Below, in pieces: positions 38,601-50,075 of a stretch of 64,000 bases of DNA. The DNA is from Artocarpus heterophyllus (lineage: Eukaryota; Streptophyta; Magnoliopsida; Rosales; Moraceae): positions 38,677,041 to 38,741,040 of the forward strand of contig CM046354.1 in assembly GCA_025403435.1 (NCBI GenBank). The letters are read 5' to 3'. Under the pieces are notes generated by a model. It was given only the letters and a program-made list of their open reading frames with translations. It had not been told where the DNA came from and ran no database searches. The position numbers were made by a program, and so were the translations under genes. Every line of letters starts with the position of its first letter. Within the stretch, counting starts at the first letter, position 1.

Positions 38601-40008
38601 TGCATAGTTTAGGAGGCAAAAGTGAAATTATTGGCTCAATTCCGTTAATATTTAACGGATTTAGTAACAGAAGGGCTAAAATGAGACAAGTTGAACATTT
38701 TAGAGGTGTGATTTGCTATGTTTTAAAGTTCGAAGACCAAAATGGGACAAGTTACATATTTCAGGGCCAAAAGTGAAATTAATCCTTTTAATTATGTTAA
38801 CATTGTTCAATGATTTGGGTTGCAACTATTTCAACGTATTGAGCACTGCTGTTGTCTAATTGGTCCTTAATTAGGGACGAGTTGTAATTTCGTTGCCACG
38901 CTCACTTTTGCTGACAAGATCTATATCAGATCTTAAGATGCCAACTAAAAGTACCATCATGCAGTTTAGGAATATTTTTAGGCAGACACCATAGTTTTTC
39001 TTCCCTCCTTTTTTGGTAGACACTTTCCATAGGCAGATACCATAGTCACCTTCATTTAGCTTTATCTTTCTTTAGACCATTCAGATATTTCCTAGATGTA
39101 AGAAAAATTTTACAATTGATATAATTTATCTTTTGCATGTTTTTATTGCAAGTAGAAACAAGATTGGTGTAAGCTTTGTACAAATTCATATCATGTCAAT
39201 ACATTGCTTTTAGGTGATAAGATTGTTTCCCTAATGATTCAAGTATTTGCGTTGCGCAGATCTCAGTGCGCCAAGTTGTTGACCTTTTTTTCTGTTGTCT
39301 AAAACTTTGTATGGTCATAGGTTGATAACGTATCTTCTGATCAGAGGAAGGCATATGGTTTAGCCTTGTCTACCATTCTGAAATTAAGATTGCCTCAAGT
39401 CCTTGAGAAACTTGATCAAATCCTGAGGTATGAGTTTGACAATGAGACTAATGGATTGTTGGCGGCACTTATGGATGGGTCTTGTAATGATGCTTTTATA
39501 TGTGTGTAGTGTGTGTACGAGTGTAATCTTAATAAACAATGATGACATATCGGAAGAGGAATCCAGGTTAGATCCCTTATTAGTACATCTTTCACAATTC
39601 AGTGTATATGGTATATACATATTAATTGTGTTTATGTATTATTACAAATTTTACAAATGGCAGTGGTGATAATACGATTTCCAGCAGGGCTCATGGTGAA
39701 GATACTATTCCAAGTAAAGAATTGCGAAGAAGACAGGTAAAGTCCCTTCAAATATTACCTGTGTTCTGTGATCAGAAAATATAGGCCTTTTTTTTTTTTT
39801 AATTCTCGGTTTTATTTTTTGATTGATTTGTCATGTCATGTGTCAGATAAAGCTTTCAGATCCTATCAACCAGTTATCACTTGAGGCCTCAGTGAGAGAA
39901 AATCTTCAAACATGTGCAGCCCTTTATGGGGAATCTTTTAATTCGGCCATTAGTAGCATGCATCCTGCAGCCTTTGCACAACTAAAACAGGCCTTGAAGA
40001 TGCCATAG
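23775..40008 (+). CDS. KA120: Importin-11/KA120-type nuclear transport receptor, 23 exons
   Basis: A karyopherin-beta that would carry cargo through nuclear pores and release it on RanGTP binding. Inferred coding exons: 23775-23915, 24067-24176, 24576-24648, 25113-25174, 25480-25621, 28192-28410, 28530-28596, 29733-30132, 31061-31208, 31317-31477, 32415-32514, 32907-32981, 33074-33208, 33634-33723, 34564-34746, 34822-34926, 35993-36151, 37574-37618, 37733-37954, 39321-39427, 39510-39566, 39664-39736, 39847-40008. All introns are GT-AG and phases join without a stop, giving 1011 residues, about the size of plant homologues. The N-terminus (MALSAADLPAIYSLL, then VRKPAEAALAQCE and DVRLLASVCFKNSINRYW, residues 1-85) is the importin-beta N-terminal Ran-binding region. 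The rest is helical, HEAT-like. Phrases such as HRIFLILFRTLKELSTKRL and DYSWRLWQCDVQNILHGFST match plant Importin-11/KA120 as I remember it. The 19-codon exon at 39510 is inferred from phase and splice sites. Arabidopsis KA120 is linked to immune regulation; the role here is by homology. Confidence 0.92.
24426..24469 (+). repeat. Compound (GT)n(GA)n microsatellite in intron 2
   Basis: A run of GT dinucleotides passes directly into GA dinucleotides, about 44 bp in all, between exons 2 and 3 of the importin gene. Confidence 0.95.
24880..25040 (-). mobile_element. Probable LINE 3'-tail fragment in intron 4 of the importin gene region (between exons 3 and 4)
   Basis: A long T-rich tract (24880-24910) is followed by attgaaagttaaaaaagag and similar purine-rich sequence. 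This resembles the 3' ends of the minus-strand LINE copies in introns 5 and 7. No coding part remains. Identification rests on this resemblance alone. Confidence 0.35.
25953..26089. mobile_element. MITE-like foldback in intron 5
   Basis: The ends form imperfect inverted repeats: ggcgtttgggtatgtagttt on the left and aaactatgctcccaagcacc-like sequence on the right, with further pairing inward (taaacca/tggttt). It is about 136 bp, AT-rich, and has no ORF, so it fits a small non-autonomous DNA transposon. Confidence 0.55.
26503..27786 (-). mobile_element. 5'-truncated LINE in intron 5, antisense to the gene
   Basis: The minus strand encodes the C-terminal part of a plant LINE ORF2: WVVRPKNKGGLGVG, ISKRNEALLCKLLWRLP, then a zf-RVT-like region (LTWKTRIPSKVQVFCRLLL). 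Frameshifts and stops break it. The plus-strand T tract at 26503 is the poly(A) end of the inserted copy. Flanking sequences aaatattttctttac (26488-26502) and gaatattctctaatac (27787-27802) look like a decayed target duplication, supporting target-primed insertion into an existing intron. It explains much of the 2.57-kb length of this intron. Confidence 0.85.
29231..29527 (-). mobile_element. LINE 3'-end fragment in intron 7
   Basis: A T tract (29231-29241) followed by aaataaccttaaaattttat and about 280 bp of non-coding sequence resembles LINE 3' UTRs in reverse. Flanks ggagtttaagatc on the left and gagttttaagttt on the right suggest an old target duplication. Confidence 0.5.
29568..29600. 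repeat. (TA)n microsatellite in intron 7
   Basis: About 16 uninterrupted TA units. Confidence 0.95.
36160..37080 (-). mobile_element. Rearranged LINE fragment in intron 17, antisense
   Basis: The minus strand encodes part of the region linking endonuclease and RT in plant LINEs (LKSRVKRAKDRDANTRFFNNLLGAKKANN, 37016-36453). It is joined directly to sequence that looks like a LINE 3' UTR with a T tract at 36160, so most of RT is missing. Such internally deleted copies are common. It adds about 0.9 kb to the intron between exons 17 and 18. Confidence 0.75.
38107..38222 (+). repeat. Dispersed repeat block in intron 19, copy 1
   Basis: It aligns in the same orientation with 43886-43990, for example atttaaaatgaattaaaata and ggatatatg-gtacctarcaa. 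The second copy adjoins the purine tract of the minus-strand copia element at 44013, so this block may derive from that element's LTR. Confidence 0.7.
38482..38784 (+). repeat. Two tandem units of about 151 bp in intron 19
   Basis: Unit 1 (38482-38632) and unit 2 (38633-38784) both start ggct(t/c)aattc and contain aatatttaacgg, agggctaaaatg, gacaagtt and aaaagtgaaatta phrases. The reverse complement of the same sequence occurs at 43430-43700. No ORF is present. Confidence 0.8.
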
Positions 40009-40975
40009 CCGGTTGATACTTTCCTCTTATGAATTGCCTGTGACAGGTTCAGGTCCTACTGTTTCAAAATATTGGGATACTGGGTGAGTCTTTCTGACGT
40101 GTTACAACCATGCTGTTTCCATCTTTGGTTCAATTAGGAAAGTAAAATGTTGAACGAAAAAGGAGTAGATAAACTCTGTCCGTGGTTCTTTCTGAAAGAA
40201 TTTTTTCTCAAGCAATGTACAAATTAGGCAGTGGCAATATTTTGGATTTGGATGTCTCACGTCTGTCGTTTTCAACGGGGGGTTCTTAGTAAAAGGAAAA
40301 AAGAGAACAGACCCAAAGCAGGATGGTGCCATTGTTGTTTGTGTTCGAAAAGTTTTGCGAGGCATTACCTGATTATTGTATATTCTACGGTGTAGCTATA
40401 GAAGATTTGTTTCTTCTGGCTGACAAATAATTGACACTTGTTTTTTTCCGGCTCTTTTAAAGGTCACCAAGCCTGGTTCGTGCTAAGGTTTTTGTCTAAT
40501 TAAGATCCTCAATGGTTTTAAACTTGTTTTTGTCTAATTAAGGTCATTAAGGTTTTTGTCTAATTAAGATTAATAACGGCTTCAAACTTATGGATTAGGT
40601 AAATGCCATCTCTATCAATAATTTAAGGGCATTGATTGCCTTGGTTGTTTGTTATTAACTAACTGTAATGATGTCAATAGTGATATAGGGTAAAATTCCT
40701 GTAGTACACTGCTGTTCTTAGCAAGACATGTTTAATGTGCCATCCTTGAATACGGTTTTTTTTTTTTTTTTTTTCTCCTCTCTCCAGGCAGCGTCGAGGT
40801 TTGAAGGTTTCTGGATGGGTGGTTTCTACATTTTTTTTTTTTTCCTTGTAATTGTTTCAGCAGGGTCTTGCTTCCAGTTTGTAACGTGAAATTTTGAATT
40901 TCCTTTGTATATGCCTATTGGACAAGAAGACAACTTGTAAATAGGTTGCCAATCTTTTTGTCAGTATATACAACG
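40009..40975 (+). other. 3' UTR and downstream of the importin gene
   Basis: T-rich sequence after the stop. A possible 3' UTR intron runs from ctg|ggtgagt near 40083 to tctccag|gcagcg near 40788, and likely transcript ends lie around 40900-40970 (tgtaaataggttg). No clear polyadenylation hexamer settles the end. Short repeats of the phrase tttttgtctaattaag occur at 40490-40570. Confidence 0.4.
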
Positions 40976-42190
40976 CGCGCAAATGATTGCGGCATAGAGT
41001 TCAACAGGGACTGAAATTAAACCAAAATTTTACAGATGAGAATCAGAAAAGCTAGTGAGGCGGTTCATCTATTGCTTCTCGAGTTCTATTCTCTTGGGCC
41101 TAAGTAATCACATGGTTCGCTATTTGTGGGGTTTAAACCGTGGCAAGGTTTTGTAATAGTAAAAGCTTCGAGTGGGCGAATTTGTTTTGATGTTAAAGTT
41201 GAGTTATATTGTTTCGATTCAATTCAAGGACGTGGATTTGAATCTGTATTTGTAATCCTGTGATTGTGGATCGTAAAATCCCAAGAATTTCAGATTGCTT
41301 GGATAAGTACTGAGGTAGGGATTTTTACAGATGAGGCTACATGACACTGCCGCCACAATGGGTTTCAAGGGTTTTTAGCTGCTACCTCCAGCATATCGCA
41401 ATTTATTGTTTCCTTTTTTGGCTGTGAATTTTGAACTGTTATTATTATGATAAAGCTTCATGTATAACAATAGCCACTTATCCTCCGACCAAATAAGCTC
41501 CATCTATAGCAAGAACATAAGAAGCCATGGAGTGGGCTGCTTAATTAAACCTTTTTCTTTTTCCCATCTAAATAAATGCCACGTCTCAACTCTTGGAAAA
41601 AAAACAAAACAAAACAAAAGGATAAGCGAGAAGTGTCTGCTATCTAGAGTCATCTAATAATAGAATACCAGACTCGTTAGAACCAAAAATAGGGTATTAT
41701 AGAGTCTTTACATCTCTTGTCCGAACTAGAGAAGGAAAAGCTTTTGCTTCAGCTTCTTCAGTGGAAGGGTACTATCTTATTTTTTGTCTAATGTTGTCAA
41801 AATGAAATCAATAGATAACCTATTTAGTTTTGAACGGAAAATTTGAGTAGACATTCAAATTTTTTGAGTGAACAGTGTAGCAAATAGATTTAAATTGTTG
41901 TTTAAATCTATGAAATAAATAGGCTCTTATCTCTTATAATGGCTCCTATTTGTTTTTCAGTAGAAATACCAACATCCACAACTATGTCCTTAAAAAATTG
42001 ACAACTCATTGATGAAAGTACCAACTTCCAATTTCTAATAAGCACGAGGACTAGTTTTGTCTCATTTTAAGTTATAAGAGTCGAAGTAAGGCAACTTTTA
42101 TTGTTTTGGAGGGCTTAATCTAAAATTTACCCAATAATTTTTGAAAACTCCCAAGACTTGGAATAACCTCTAACACTCTCGTAAAGGAAA
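40976..42190. other. Intergenic stretch without recognisable genes
   Basis: AT-rich sequence with only short ORFs and no domain or element termini that I recognise. Confidence 0.5.
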
Positions 42191-42191
42191 G

Positions 42192-42349
42192 GGGGCGTTT
42201 GGTTATGTTATCAGAATTTTTAAAAATGTTTTCGTACGTTTTTCGATGCAAATATTTTAAAAAACACTCTTGGCATAATTCTAAAAAAATTTTCATTTTA
42301 CAAAACAAAAACATTTTCACATGTTTTAAAAACATAACTAAACGGCCCC
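42192..42349. mobile_element. 158-bp MITE with inverted ends
   Basis: The left end GGGGCGTTTGGTTATGTT pairs with the right end AACATAACTAAACGGCCCC. The interior is AT-rich and partly self-complementary (aaacattttcacatgtttt). The flanks share aaag (42188-42191 and 42350-42353). A GGGGCGTTTGGTT terminus is common among plant MITEs. Confidence 0.75.
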
Positions 42350-42899
42350 AAAGTATCTCATATTATTTACAACTATAATATTACTACAACTTTTATTAAT
42401 ATGTGATAGTGTATAGCTCTAAAAAGCTTATTTTAACGTGAAAAATAGCTTTTCGGAATTGAAATAAATAAAACCACTCGAATCAGTTTTTGATTTTTTT
42501 TTCAAAATATGATTAATTGTAAAATTTTTTATTGAATTATAACTTTTACAACAATGTGCTTTCAATTTTCAAAACATAACATGTGTTCTCTTCAATTTAT
42601 GAAATAAAAAAACTCATTCCATTAGAATTTTTATATATTTAATGTGGATATATGAGACATTCACTTTTAGAAAAGTGATATTATACATCACCTTTATGGA
42701 AATCTTAAGCTTAATTTACCCATAAAGTTTAATTTCAAATTAATTATGTTAAAATAGATTAATTAGTATGCTAAAGTTTAATTAATTATAACTTGCATTT
42801 AATTTAATTTCCATAGCTAGTAATTAAGATTTGAATATTTTTTATTATTTAAAACAACTAAAATTCTTGTCGTTCTATTTAAAATATTGAATTTAGTGG
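42350..42899. other. AT-rich intergenic DNA, nothing recognised
   Basis: No ORF, terminal repeat or gene signal was seen in this 550-bp stretch. Confidence 0.5.
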
Positions 42900-43260
42900 A
42901 CTTTCCTTAATTGCCACTTTGTTACTGTATTTTTCCTTTGCATCGAACTTACCCCAGTTAGAATTCTCTCTCCTTTCATGTGATTCCCCTGCTAGCATTC
43001 TTTAAATGCTAAATCCCACTTTCCTATATCTGACCAAGCCACGCACTCATGTCAGACTTGGTCCTCTGTTAAGGCCCACTACTTATTTTAAAGCTAAACA
43101 CATACCAGACATTTTACTCCCTCTCTCCAAAACTTCCAGCAGCAAAGTCCTCTCCAAACTTCAAGTGCTCTCTTTTACAAACATCAAGAGATCAAGCCAT
43201 AATACTCACATCTCTTCAAGATTTGAGGTTCGCAAACCCTAAAGACGAATTTGGTTTCTC
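42900..43260 (+). promoter_or_regulatory. Orphan gene-start-like segment with telo-box
   Basis: A CT-rich stretch (43110-43215) of the kind found in plant 5' UTRs is followed by AAACCCTAA at about 43235, a telo-box often found at starts of translation and cell-cycle genes. No coding region follows: within 200 bp the sequence runs into the dispersed repeat at 43430. It may be a gene start cut off from its body, or a non-coding transcription start. Confidence 0.35.
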
Positions 43261-43429
43261 CTTTACTTTTAATCTGAATTCTAAGTTATGAATTTGTGTT
43301 TGGTTTTTCTCATTTAAAACTGGGTTATATGATTAATTGAGCATGCATCTTAGTTTTAAGGGTTGTGTACACAATCGATGAAAATCTGAGTGTGGGTTTT
43401 AAAATGTTCGAAATCTGTGATTAAATTTA

Positions 43430-43700
43430 AGGGCTAGTTTCACTTTTGGCCCTTGAATTTTAAAATGTAGCAAATCACATCCTTAAATTATTCAACTTAT
43501 CCTATTTTGACTCTTCCGTTATCAAATCCATTAAATACTAATAGAAGTGAGCTAATAATTTTACTTTGGCCCCTAAGCTATACAATTTGTTATATTTTGA
43601 CTCTTAATTTTTAAACTATAATAAATCACACTCCCTAAACTATGAAACTTGTCTCATTTTGACATTTTCATCACTAAATCTATTAAATATTGACGAATTG
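43430..43700 (-). repeat. Dispersed repeat, reverse copy of the intron 19 tandem units
   Basis: Phrases such as cacttttggccc, aacttgtctcattttgac and tccattaaata are the reverse complement of 38482-38784. Two unit-like halves are visible, so the tandem structure is kept. Confidence 0.7.
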
Positions 43701-44063
43701 AAACAAATGGTTATTTTAACCTTTTGGCTCTATCTATTCTTTTAACATATATTTTGAAGCTAAAACATCTAAACTATGTTTATCCATTGTAAAAGTTTTA
43801 CTATTTTTCTTCTTTTTTTCAAAGTTTTTTGATAAAAGGTTTACTATTTCTTTGCTCAAGAAGTTTTATCAGATTTCCTCTATCATATAATTTAAAATGA
43901 ATTAAAATAAAAAATATGAATAAATAAGGAAAAAGCACACTTGGATATATGGGTACCTAGCAAAAACAACATATAAATACTACAGTATAACCAATTAATT
44001 CAATGCTTTCCAACACTCCCCCTCAAGCTAGTTTGAAGATATCTTCCATGGCCGGCCTGCCTC

Positions 44064-47000
44064 TCAAGTTTTTGAACTGCTTTGGTGGTCCCTTAGTGAG
44101 TATGTCTGCAACTTGTTCAATAGTTGGAATGTAAGGCATACAGAGCAAACCATTATCTTACTTTTCCTTAATAAAGTGCTTTTCAATTTCAACGTTCTTT
44201 GTTTTGTCATGATGAATTGGATTGTGAGCAATGGAGATGGTAGGTTTTTGTCACAGTACACCTTCATGGACAATGAATAAGAAATCTTAAGTTCCTCCAA
44301 TAATCTTTTAATCCATGTAACTTCACAAATTCCTTGAGAAATAGCCCTAAACTCGACTTCTACACTGCTTTTGGCCACCGCTTGTTGTTTCTTGCTTTGC
44401 AAAGTGATAAGATTGCTTCCAATAAAATATACAATAACCAAAGGTTGATCTTCTATCAATTACATTACCAGCTTAATCTGCTTCAATATAAGCTTCAACT
44501 TGTAGGTGCTAGTTTTTCTTAAATAGTAAACCTTTTCTTGGAGTTCCCTTCAAATATCTCAAGATTCGATAAGCTACATCAAAGTGTTCTGATCCTGGTG
44601 AGTACATGAATTAACTTACAATACTAACCACAAAGGCTATATCAGGGTGCGTATGTGAGAGATAAATCATTCTCCCTGCAAGTCTTTGGAATAGATCTCG
44701 ATTAACTACCTCTTCTTGCTTAGCTGCTTGTAGCTTCAGATTAGGTTCTATAGGCGTGTCAGCTGCTTTATAGCTGAGCAAACCTATTTCCTTAAGTAAG
44801 TCAAGGACATACTTATGTTGAGAAACAAATAAACCTTTCTTTGACCTTGCAAAGTTTATGCCAAGAAAATACTTCAATGTGCCAAAGCCTTTGATTTCAA
44901 AATCATTTGCTAGAGCTTTTTTTAGTCTCTCAAGTTCAATACTATCATCACCTACAAGATTATATAAACACATACAATGAAAATATCAACTTTTCCTTCT
45001 TTAGAATGTTTAAAGTACATAGTATGATCAGCTTGACTTTGGCAGTAACCGTGACTCACAACAACCTTTCCAAAGTGATCAAACCAAGCTCTAGGAGATT
45101 GTTTAAGTTCGTAGAGAGATTTTCTTAACCTACACACTTTATTTGATCCAAATTTTCCTCAAATCCTAGTGGTAACTCCATAAACACTTTCTCTTCCAAG
45201 TCTCCATTTGAAAAAGCATTATTCACATTTAATTGTTGTGAGGGCCAATTAGAGTGAACAACTAAAGAGAGGAGAACTAGAACTTGATTTGAGTTTACCT
45301 TGGCAATAGGGGCAAACATCTCTTATTAGTTAATCCCATAGGTTTGTGCAAACGCTTTTGCTATAAGCCTTGCTTTGTATCTTTTTATACTTCTAGCCAC
45401 CGTGCATTTAATTGTGAACACCCATTTATAGCCCACGACCTTCTTTTCTTTTGACAAATCAACAATCTCCAAAGTACCATTTTTCCAAAAAGCATTCGTC
45501 TCTTCTAGAACTGCTAATTTCTAGTCTAGATGATTCAATGTTTCCTGAATGTTTCTTGGAATAAACAGGTGAGAAATATTGGCTGCGAAGGTTTTATGGT
45601 AAGAAGAAAGTCTATGATAAGTTAGATTTTAGCAACAGGATGATAGGCACATGTTCAGACTCTTTTCCTAATAGCCATAGGAATACCTAGAACATTTAAG
45701 ACACCAACTCTTGGAGGCGATGATTGAACTTATACTCGGATCATAGGTTGAACTCTACTATACTGATACCTTTTTCTACCATAAACAAGGAGCTTAGGAG
45801 GAGGATTAAAAGATCTATTCAGTAATATTTCTTCCCTTGTTTCTGGTTCGCTAATGCTTTGTACAGATAAAATAGGATTTCCTATATTTTCATTATTTAT
45901 AACTGTTGTTTCCTGAGTATTGTTGTTGAATTCTAGGAAATAAGCATTTGGCATAGGCATAGATGTGTGCCAAAGCTGATCTTCATTGCCCTTTTCCTAC
46001 CCTTGAAAATTGGTTTGATTATAATAAGATTGTTTTTCAAGAAGGATAGTATCTTAACATGTGAATTTTTTTTTGTTTTTAGATTGAAACACTTATATAC
46101 TTTCTTATTAGAAGCATAGCTAATGCACACATATTTCTCAACTCTAGGATTAAGCTTAGACCGAACGTGACTAGGTATATGAACATAGTATGACCAAACA
46201 CTTTATAGGCAAATCCGTAGTTATTCTATTATCTGGAAAACTATTTTTTAGGCATTGCAAATATATTATGTACGTTGAAACATGAGTTGGCAGTCTATTA
46301 ATAAGATAGCACACAGTTAAAATAGCGCCCCCCAATATTTATTTTGGAACATACATAGAGAACATTAGGGCTTGACTGACCTCAAATAAATGACAATTTT
46401 TTCTTTTGATTGTCGAGGAGCATCACGAGAAGTAGATTGATACCGAAGGCCTTTTTCTTTCAAAAAATTTTCTAAACACTCGTTAAAATATTGAGTTCCA
46501 TTATCTGTTCGATGTGTACTTATTTTAGTTTGAAATTAATTTTCAACCATACTATAAAAATCTTGAAATAGTTTTTCAAATTGGATTTTTCACTAATCAA
46601 ATACACACAACAAAGATGAATATGGTCGTCAATAAATATTACAAGCCATCGTTTTCCAGATATAGTGGTAATTTTAAAGGACTTCAAACATCAATATGAA
46701 CTAAATAACATGGCTTTGATGCATGATAAGGTTTCAATTTACATGGAATTTGATGACTTTTAGATAAATGACAAGTCTGGAAATAAGTGTTTTAAATAAA
46801 GAAAACTAGGATGCCCTAGTCTAAGTTGCCAATGCATTACTTTTTTCATCAACAAAAAAAAAAAAAAAACCTAATGCTACCACTCAAGCCTTAAGCTTGT
46901 TTATTATTGAAAAGGGTGTCATCAAAATAGTAGAGACCATCGACCATCCTAATGTTGGAAAAAGAGTACGCAGCGGGAATTTTAAAAATTTTACATCAGA

Positions 47001-49721
47001 GTATTTTCTAAAACACAAGTTTGACATGCTATATGCATAAATTAACCAGATCTTACTAACCTTTGTATGCCAAAGAACTTCCGCAATCTGTGAAGAGAAG
47101 TAACGTTCCAGAAGAGCCTCAACCAACTGGTCTTCTTTGCTATTCTCTATCCACGACCAGAGTGACTGTGGGCTCACACGTACAGCTCTTCCACCAAGTG
47201 ACTCTCCTTCCAACCAATTGAGAGAACCCAAAGCAAGTGTTCGTGATTTGTGAACAAAAGCTCTCAGGGAGTTTTCAGATTCTTACTAGCAGAGTATCAC
47301 TCTTAATCTCTCAATTGATCTTAGTAACTCTTAAGACTTACTCCCTTTATAAAGAGGTTGAGCCTAGGGTCAATCCTTATCAGATTAGGTCTCAAAAACT
47401 CGAAACAAATCAAGTTCATATCAATATCTGATAAGATCCGCGTGGAAACGCATAATCTTATCCTTCGCTCATCGGTAGGCCGAACAGCCCCCATCGACAG
47501 GGCGAACACGTGGATTGGTAGGCTGAACTGTTGATAAAAAATCTCTGCAAATCTTTTATTTTCCACTCGAGAATCTATAGGATAAAGTCTCAGTTTTGAT
47601 TCAAATAACTCAATGGAGAAGTTATCTTATCAAAACAACTTTATCTAGATTATCTCTAGGAAAATAAATCAATTCTCAATAATTCTACAAGTTTATCTTG
47701 ATCTAATTGATCCAAAATTAAATCAACCGATAAATAGAGAAGAATTATCCAATCCCAATAATTCAACAAGTTTATCTTAAATTAATTTTATCACAAAATT
47801 AATTCAACCGATAAACAGACATGAATTATTTGATTCTTCAAAATTTCAACCAATCTGATAAATCCGACATAAGTCACCAATTATTGAAAAAGCACGCAGT
47901 GTCATTACAGGATGTTGTGAGCTAGCAAAGGGGACCAAATGAACCTATATAGTTCAAGCTCCCGATAATTATGAAACCTAATATCCCAGATATACATTTC
48001 ATAATTATTAACTCCAACGCTACTCTACTAAAAGCTTGGAGCTACACTCTCGAACTACATAGAATTATAAAGCTCGTATAGCTAAGTCTCCATGACACAT
48101 CATAGTGTATCGTATTCCCATATGATAATCCATAATCGGCTTAAGGACAAGTTCTGTCTTACCTTCCCGATTATTTTTATCTTAGGTTCTATTATCTTAC
48201 CATTAGAAAACTTACTATCCAAAGACAGCATACCATTCAGTTACACCTATGTATCCAAATGGTTGAGCGTTCTAGTTTTTCAATTATAGGATAACGCATA
48301 TAAGAGGATAACATTACTCCTAAAGAGGAGCTATGCATTCCATATCTATGAATAACAGGTCTATGCTATCAAGAGTCATGCCTCTAACGTACCGGCATGC
48401 ATACCACTATTAAGATGTAGGTGTCACCCTTGGGTACATTAAAAGACATAAGTCAAGACAACGGGCCCACTATTCATCTCAGGTTTAAGGTACAACTCAA
48501 ATGATTGTCTAAAGTGAATTGATTTGTCGAGACAAAATTATTAATCTAAATCAATTCATTTTATGTCCCGATCCAACACATCGTCACCTATGACAACGTG
48601 TCAATGTTTCTATTCACGGAGTCCATCTTTGATGGTCAAGACAAACCATCTCCCAAAAGGAATATAGACAACATAACAATCTTTGCATGAATAAAGCACC
48701 CAACTTTATTTCCTCGATTGCGGATCGTATGATTTAGACTATCACCTTAAGAATCATGTTTTTCACATAATCCGTCCATCATATGCCCAATTCTTAAGGT
48801 TTAGACCAATAGTCTCGGACTATTGTTTGCTTAACATACATTCAACAAATATAACGTAAAGAGGATAAGATTTGGTATATAAACAATGAATAAATTCTTT
48901 ATTGATAAAAATGTCTCCAAAAACTTATTACATTTTTACTCCTTAGGGCATACATGTCTAACTCCTAACACTGCCAATGCTAGTTTAGGCTGCTCTTCAG
49001 CAGCCAAAGTCTAAATACTATTCCATGTGAACCTTTTTTTTGTCTAGCATAACATTATGCCAACTCTCTTCATGTCATACCTCAGAAAACACATCTCCAA
49101 TTGAAGGAAGGTGCTGTCGACCAATGATTCTCCCCCTTACTTCATCAAAGTCGACATTGAGTTTAGCCAAGAATTTAAAAATTCTCACTCTCCATCTTCT
49201 TGTGGTGATTGCAATTTTCAGGATTCTTCCACTCATAATCATTGAACAGGTTAGGTCTTACCATAGCACTTTCAAAATGTTAAAGTATTTTGTCACGCTA
49301 TCCCCTTGTTGGATTTCTCCTAGTTGCACTACAGTTTAAAAATTTGAAACTAATTACAAAGGTCATAGTACATCTGACTAACATTATCCCACAGGTCTTT
49401 TGCAGTGGGATAGTACATGTTATTAGTGCTAATGTCCTCATCCAAGGAGTTGACCAACCAAGTCATAATCATGGAGATTTCAGCGTCCCATTTTGCATAT
49501 GAAGAGTCCTCTTTTATGGGCGCTTTTGTTTCACCAGTTAGGTAACTAATATTTCCTCTTCCTCAAATGTATATCCCAATTGATTGAAACCACCGCAAGA
49601 AATTGCTTTCGTTGAGCCAAATGTTCGTAATCTGAATAAAGTAGGACTTGGTAGGGGAATTTTTGGTTTTAGTAGGAGTTGAGGAAATAGTAGGGGAGGA
49701 TTTTGAAGAGAATTTTGACAT
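44064..49721 (-). pseudogene. Degenerate copia gag-pol (element A)
   Basis: Gag begins MSKFSSKSSPTISS at 49721 and has the gag-like NESNFLRWFQSIGIYI and DAEISMIMTWLVNSLDED segments, with stops. After the solo LTR the frame resumes near 46950 with MVDGLYYFDDTL, the segment before integrase. A late integrase piece reads NPRVEKYVCISYASNKKVYKC (about 46130). RT fragments include LNVNNAFSNGDLEEKVFM (45240), and FEIKGFGTLKYFLGINFARSKKGL (44880) lies downstream. The YVDD region near 44960 is disrupted by a frameshift. RNase H (SKKQQAVAKSSVEVEFRAIS) is at 44400. No function is expected. Confidence 0.8.
46953..48963 (-). repeat. Solo LTR of the 2-kb copia family inside element A
   Basis: The plus strand starts TGTTGGAAAAAGAG and ends CATGTCTAACT, the last base changed from the usual A. 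The flanks are cctaa (46948-46952) and cctaa (48964-48968), a perfect duplication. Removing it restores element A's reading across the join. It contains the GC-rich motif cluster near 47470-47525 (reverse strand). Length is 2011 bp. Confidence 0.92.
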
Positions 49722-49821
49722 GGTGTTCAGAAAAGAAGGATGCTAGGATTAACAGAGGGCGCCTAGGTTTTTTTTAATTAAAGAAGAGAGGTAGAAAGAG
49801 CTTTAGGTCTCTAACACCATA

Positions 49822-50075
49822 TTAAAATCAAGCTATTGAGATGAAAAGCTTGAATTACTTTCATTGATAATGGCCGGAAGCCTTATATCGATTACAATGA
49901 TCAATCAAAAATAAGGAAAATAATCCCAAAGAAGGAAACAATAAACAAAGCAGGAAAAGAACCAAATAAAAGAATCCTCTAAGTCGGGAAAAATAGATAA
50001 AATAAAGAGCTGATATGTTTTCCAAATATGTTTTGGTGACAACTATCCCTTTGACTTTTGAAGCCTAATATTCCA
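49822..50075 (-). repeat. LTR shared by elements A and B
   Basis: It pairs with 55332-55582: both begin TGGAATATTAGG and carry gaattactttNattgataatgg and caatgatcaatcaaaaataa in the plus orientation. One side is a purine tract (element B's 3' end) and the other a PBS-like site (element A's 5' end). Confidence 0.85.

Larger units (their letters stand above)
43885..49821 (-). mobile_element. Minus-strand Ty1/copia element A, split by a solo LTR
   Basis: Reading right to left: a PBS-like site (49819-49806, TGGTGTTAGAGACC), gag (from ATG at 49721), an inserted solo LTR (48963-46953), then integrase, RT and RNase H down to about 44060, a purine tract (44030-44013, TTGAGGGGGAGTGT) and an LTR start TGGAAAGC at 44012. 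The left LTR does not look like the right-hand LTR at 49822-50075, which belongs to the neighbouring element. Either the left end was replaced by recombination or the ends have different origins. All ORFs are broken. Confidence 0.75.

Noticed and set aside
43006..43242. 78-codon ORF as a small protein gene
   Set aside because: It has no recognisable domain, and the composition is that of a CT-rich untranslated leader.
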